Shown: piece after piece, positions 61,801 through 64,000 of the stretch
How positions within the stretch are numbered: position 1 is the first letter of the stretch
Layout of the letters: every line of letters starts with the position of its first letter
NCBI RefSeq assembly: GCF_000745005.1
Contig: NZ_JQNB01000001.1
Span: 372,001-436,000 of the forward strand
From: Luteibacter sp. 9135
GTDB taxonomy: Bacteria; Pseudomonadota; Gammaproteobacteria; Xanthomonadales; Rhodanobacteraceae
Direction: 5' to 3'
DNA: 64,000 nt
Translations under genes and position numbers: made by a program
The notes under the pieces: model-generated
Told to the model about the DNA's origin: nothing
What the model saw: only the letters and a program-made list of their open reading frames with translations
Database searches by the model: none

Positions 61801-63852
61801 ATGGCAAACCTTCACCGGATTCTCGCGACCGCCATTTCCTGCGGCCTCGCTTCCGCCGCGGCGATGGCCGCGCAGCCCGTGGGCGTCGATCTCAAGGGCA
61901 TGGACCGTTCGGTGCAGCCCGGCGACGACTTCGACGGCTTCGCCAACGGCAACTGGCGCAAGACCGCGCAGATTCCGGCCGACCGTGCCAGTACCGGCGT
62001 GTTCCTCGAGGTGTTCGAGAAGGCCGAGAAACGCAACGCCGAGCTGATCAAGGCCGCGGGCGAAGGCCATCCGGCGGCGGGCAGCAACCAGCGCCTGATC
62101 GCCGATTACTACAAGGCATACATGGACCAGGCGGCGATTGAGAAAGCCGGTCTCGCCCCACTGAAACCGGCACTGGACGCGATCGACGCGATCGGTGACA
62201 AGGCCGCCCTGTCCACGGCCCTGGGCGCCCAACTGCGCGCCGATGTCGACCCGATCAATGCGACCAACCTCGACACCGGCCACCTGCTGGGCCTGTTCGT
62301 CGCCCAGGGCCTCGAGGATCCGACGCGCAACATGCCTTACCTGCTGCAGGGCGGCCTGGGCATGCCCAATCGCGATTACTACCTGAAAACCGACAAGGAC
62401 ATGGTCGAGACGCGTGGCAAGTACGCCGCCTACGTCGAGGCCGTGCTGAAGCAGTCGGGCACGCCCGACGCCGCCGCCAAGGCCAAGGCCGTCATGGCCC
62501 TGGAAACGAAGATCGCGCAGGCGCAGGAATCCATCGTGGACAGCGAGGACATCCACAAGGCGAACAATCCGTGGCCGCGCACCGCCTTCGCCAGCAAAGC
62601 GCCCGGCATCGACTGGAACGCGTATTTCAAGGCGGCCGCGCTCGACGACCAGCCGACTTTCATCGTCTGGCAGCCCGGTACGGTGACGAAGTTCGCCGCG
62701 CTGGTCGCCAGTGAGCCGCTGGGCACCTGGAAGGCATGGCTGCGTTTCCACACAATCAACGAGAACGCGTCCGGCCTGCTGCCCAAGGTGTACGACGACC
62801 TCGCCTTCGGCTTCTACGGCAAGGTGCTCACGGGCACGCCGCAGCAGCGCGAGCGCTGGAAGCGTGGCATCGGCCGCGTCGACACCGACTTGGGCGATGC
62901 CGTGGGCCAGATCTACGTGAAGCAGTACTTCCCGGCGTCGTCGCGCAGCGAAGTGCAGGACATGGTGAAGAACATCCTGAAGGCGTTCGATGCACGTGTC
63001 GACACGCTCGCCTGGATGTCACCCGCCACCCGGCAGAAGGCCAAGGCCAAGATCGCTACCATCAAGGTCGGCGTGGGCTACCCGGACACCTGGCGCGATT
63101 ACTCGACGCTGGAGATTCATCCGGACGACGCGCTGGGCAACCACCAGCGCGCCGAACTGGCCGAGTACCGGCATCAGGTCGCCAAGCTGGGCAAGCCGGT
63201 GGACCGCGACGAATGGTGGATGACGCCGCAGACGGTCAACGCGGTGAACCTGCCGCTGCAGAACGCGCTGAACTTCCCGGCTGCCATCCTGGAAGCGCCG
63301 TTCTTCGATCCGAAAGCGGACGCCGCATCCAACTACGGATCGATCGGCGCCGTGATCGGGCACGAGATCAGCCACAGCTTCGACAACACCGGCGCCGAGT
63401 TCGACGCGCAGGGCCGCCTGGCCAACTGGTGGACCGACGCCGACCAGAAGCACTTCAAGGATGCGGGCCAGCGCCTGGTCGAACAGTTCAACGCCTACGA
63501 ACCGCTGCCCGGCCTGCACATCAACGGCCAGCAGACCCTGGGCGAGAACATCGCCGATCTTTCCGGACTCACCATCGCCTATGCCGCCTACAAGGAAAGC
63601 CTCCACGGCAAGCCCGCCCCGGTGATCGACGGCCTGGACGGCGACCAGCGCTTCTTTCTTGCCTTCGCGCAATCGTGGCGTAGCAAGACCCGCGACGCGG
63701 CAATGCGCGCCCAGGTGATCGGCGATGGCCACGCACCCGGCGAGTTCCGCGCGCAGACGGTGCGCAACCTCGACCCCTGGTACGACGCGTTCAAGGCGAA
63801 GCCCGGGCAGAAGCTGTACCTCGATCCGAAGCAGCGCGTCAAAATCTGGTAA
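61801..63852 (+). CDS. Secreted M13-family (neprilysin-like) zinc metallopeptidase
   Basis: This 683-residue protein has signal peptide ILATAISCGLASAAAMA, an N-terminal M13 domain (VDLKGMDRSVQPGDDFDGFANGNWRKTAQIPAD) and the catalytic domain with HEISH at 521-525 (GAVIGHEISHSFDNTGAEFD) and ENIAD at 582-586. These supply two His, one Glu and a supporting Asp for zinc. It ends VKIW, the family's conserved Cys/Trp-type end. It should cleave peptides in the periplasm or outside. ATG 61801 directly begins the signal peptide. Divergent from undA with 229 bases between, in which no gene is seen. Confidence 0.93.
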   Translation: MANLHRILATAISCGLASAAAMAAQPVGVDLKGMDRSVQPGDDFDGFANGNWRKTAQIPADRASTGVFLEVFEKAEKRNAELIKAAGEGHPAAGSNQRLIADYYKAYMDQAAIEKAGLAPLKPALDAIDAIGDKAALSTALGAQLRADVDPINATNLDTGHLLGLFVAQGLEDPTRNMPYLLQGGLGMPNRDYYLKTDKDMVETRGKYAAYVEAVLKQSGTPDAAAKAKAVMALETKIAQAQESIVDSEDIHKANNPWPRTAFASKAPGIDWNAYFKAAALDDQPTFIVWQPGTVTKFAALVASEPLGTWKAWLRFHTINENASGLLPKVYDDLAFGFYGKVLTGTPQQRERWKRGIGRVDTDLGDAVGQIYVKQYFPASSRSEVQDMVKNILKAFDARVDTLAWMSPATRQKAKAKIATIKVGVGYPDTWRDYSTLEIHPDDALGNHQRAELAEYRHQVAKLGKPVDRDEWWMTPQTVNAVNLPLQNALNFPAAILEAPFFDPKADAASNYGSIGAVIGHEISHSFDNTGAEFDAQGRLANWWTDADQKHFKDAGQRLVEQFNAYEPLPGLHINGQQTLGENIADLSGLTIAYAAYKESLHGKPAPVIDGLDGDQRFFLAFAQSWRSKTRDAAMRAQVIGDGHAPGEFRAQTVRNLDPWYDAFKAKPGQKLYLDPKQRVKIW

Positions 63853-63856
63853 GCGA

Positions 63857-63888
63857 CCGCCGCCGGCGTTCCACCGCGCCGGCGGCGG
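63857..63888 (+). terminator. GC hairpin after the M13 peptidase gene
   Basis: A 12-base perfect stem (63857-63868 with 63877-63888) with 8-base loop starts 4 bases after the stop. No U-tract follows, so termination is tentative. Confidence 0.5.
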
Positions 63889-63941
63889 CACCACGACAAC
63901 GCCCTGCACAACGGCAACGTACTGAACAACGACAACGCCAT

Positions 63942-63965
63942 GTAGGAGCGCGCGTGCGCGCGCGA
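63942..63965 (+). repeat. GTAG-type REP palindrome
   Basis: GTAGGAGCGCGCGTGCGCGC followed by GACA, a variant of the family with GCGC in place of GCAC. The rest of 63889-64000 shows nothing else. Confidence 0.75.
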
Positions 63966-64000
63966 CATGTTTTCGCGACACCCCGGAGCTGGCGCGCCAG

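Overview
The window is GC-rich (roughly two-thirds G+C by eye) gammaproteobacterial chromosome. Gene order and protein style fit the Lysobacterales (Xanthomonadales), most likely Rhodanobacteraceae such as Luteibacter or Dyella. That placement is inference from the dcw cluster with ddl and lpxC, the lptD-surA-pdxA-rsmA-apaG-apaH block, a dciA-like gene beside secA, a meso-diaminopimelate-type MurE, and an alpha-amino acid ester hydrolase resembling the Xanthomonas enzyme. No prophage, insertion sequence, CRISPR array, tRNA or rRNA was found.

Layout. 1-2604: end of a sugar-uptake operon (sugar/H+ symporter, fructokinase, mannose isomerase-type epimerase) that would turn mannose into fructose-6-phosphate. 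2794-12418: mixed single genes: Ku, a secreted ester hydrolase, a small lipoprotein, a large autotransporter, an RhtA-type exporter, an aminotransferase and ssb. 12531-16825: a four-gene chaperone-usher fimbria operon. 16968-23232: an MFS transporter, the ubiquinone genes ispB, ubiH and a second ubiH-family hydroxylase, a dienelactone hydrolase and a PduO-type cobalamin adenosyltransferase. 23382-30498: lptD-surA-pdxA-rsmA-apaG-apaH (outer-membrane biogenesis, vitamin B6, rRNA methylation, Ap4A hydrolysis). 30578-34856: secA, an M23 peptidase and a divergent dciA.

35489-52173 (minus strand) is the division and cell wall cluster, transcribed mraZ-rsmH-ftsL-ftsI-murE-murF-mraY-ftsW-murG-murC-ddl-ftsQ-ftsA-ftsZ-lpxC, mostly with 4-base stop/start overlaps. 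Upstream of mraZ there is a well-formed sigma70 promoter followed by MraZ-type TGGG repeats at an exact 10-base period. Next come rnpB (RNase P RNA), then rsmI-lpoA-yraN, a HAD phosphatase, a membrane PAS-GGDEF-EAL protein, a convincing UndA homologue (1-alkene-forming diiron enzyme) and a secreted M13 metallopeptidase.

The most unusual non-coding content is two repeat families. One is a roughly 240-base element bounded by 24-base inverted repeats (three copies: 35101-35343, 52962-53201, 53499-53738). Its arms change together within a copy, and its core is inverted in one copy relative to a shared flank. The other is a short GTAG-headed REP palindrome (seven copies), one of which supplies the stop codon of a gene.
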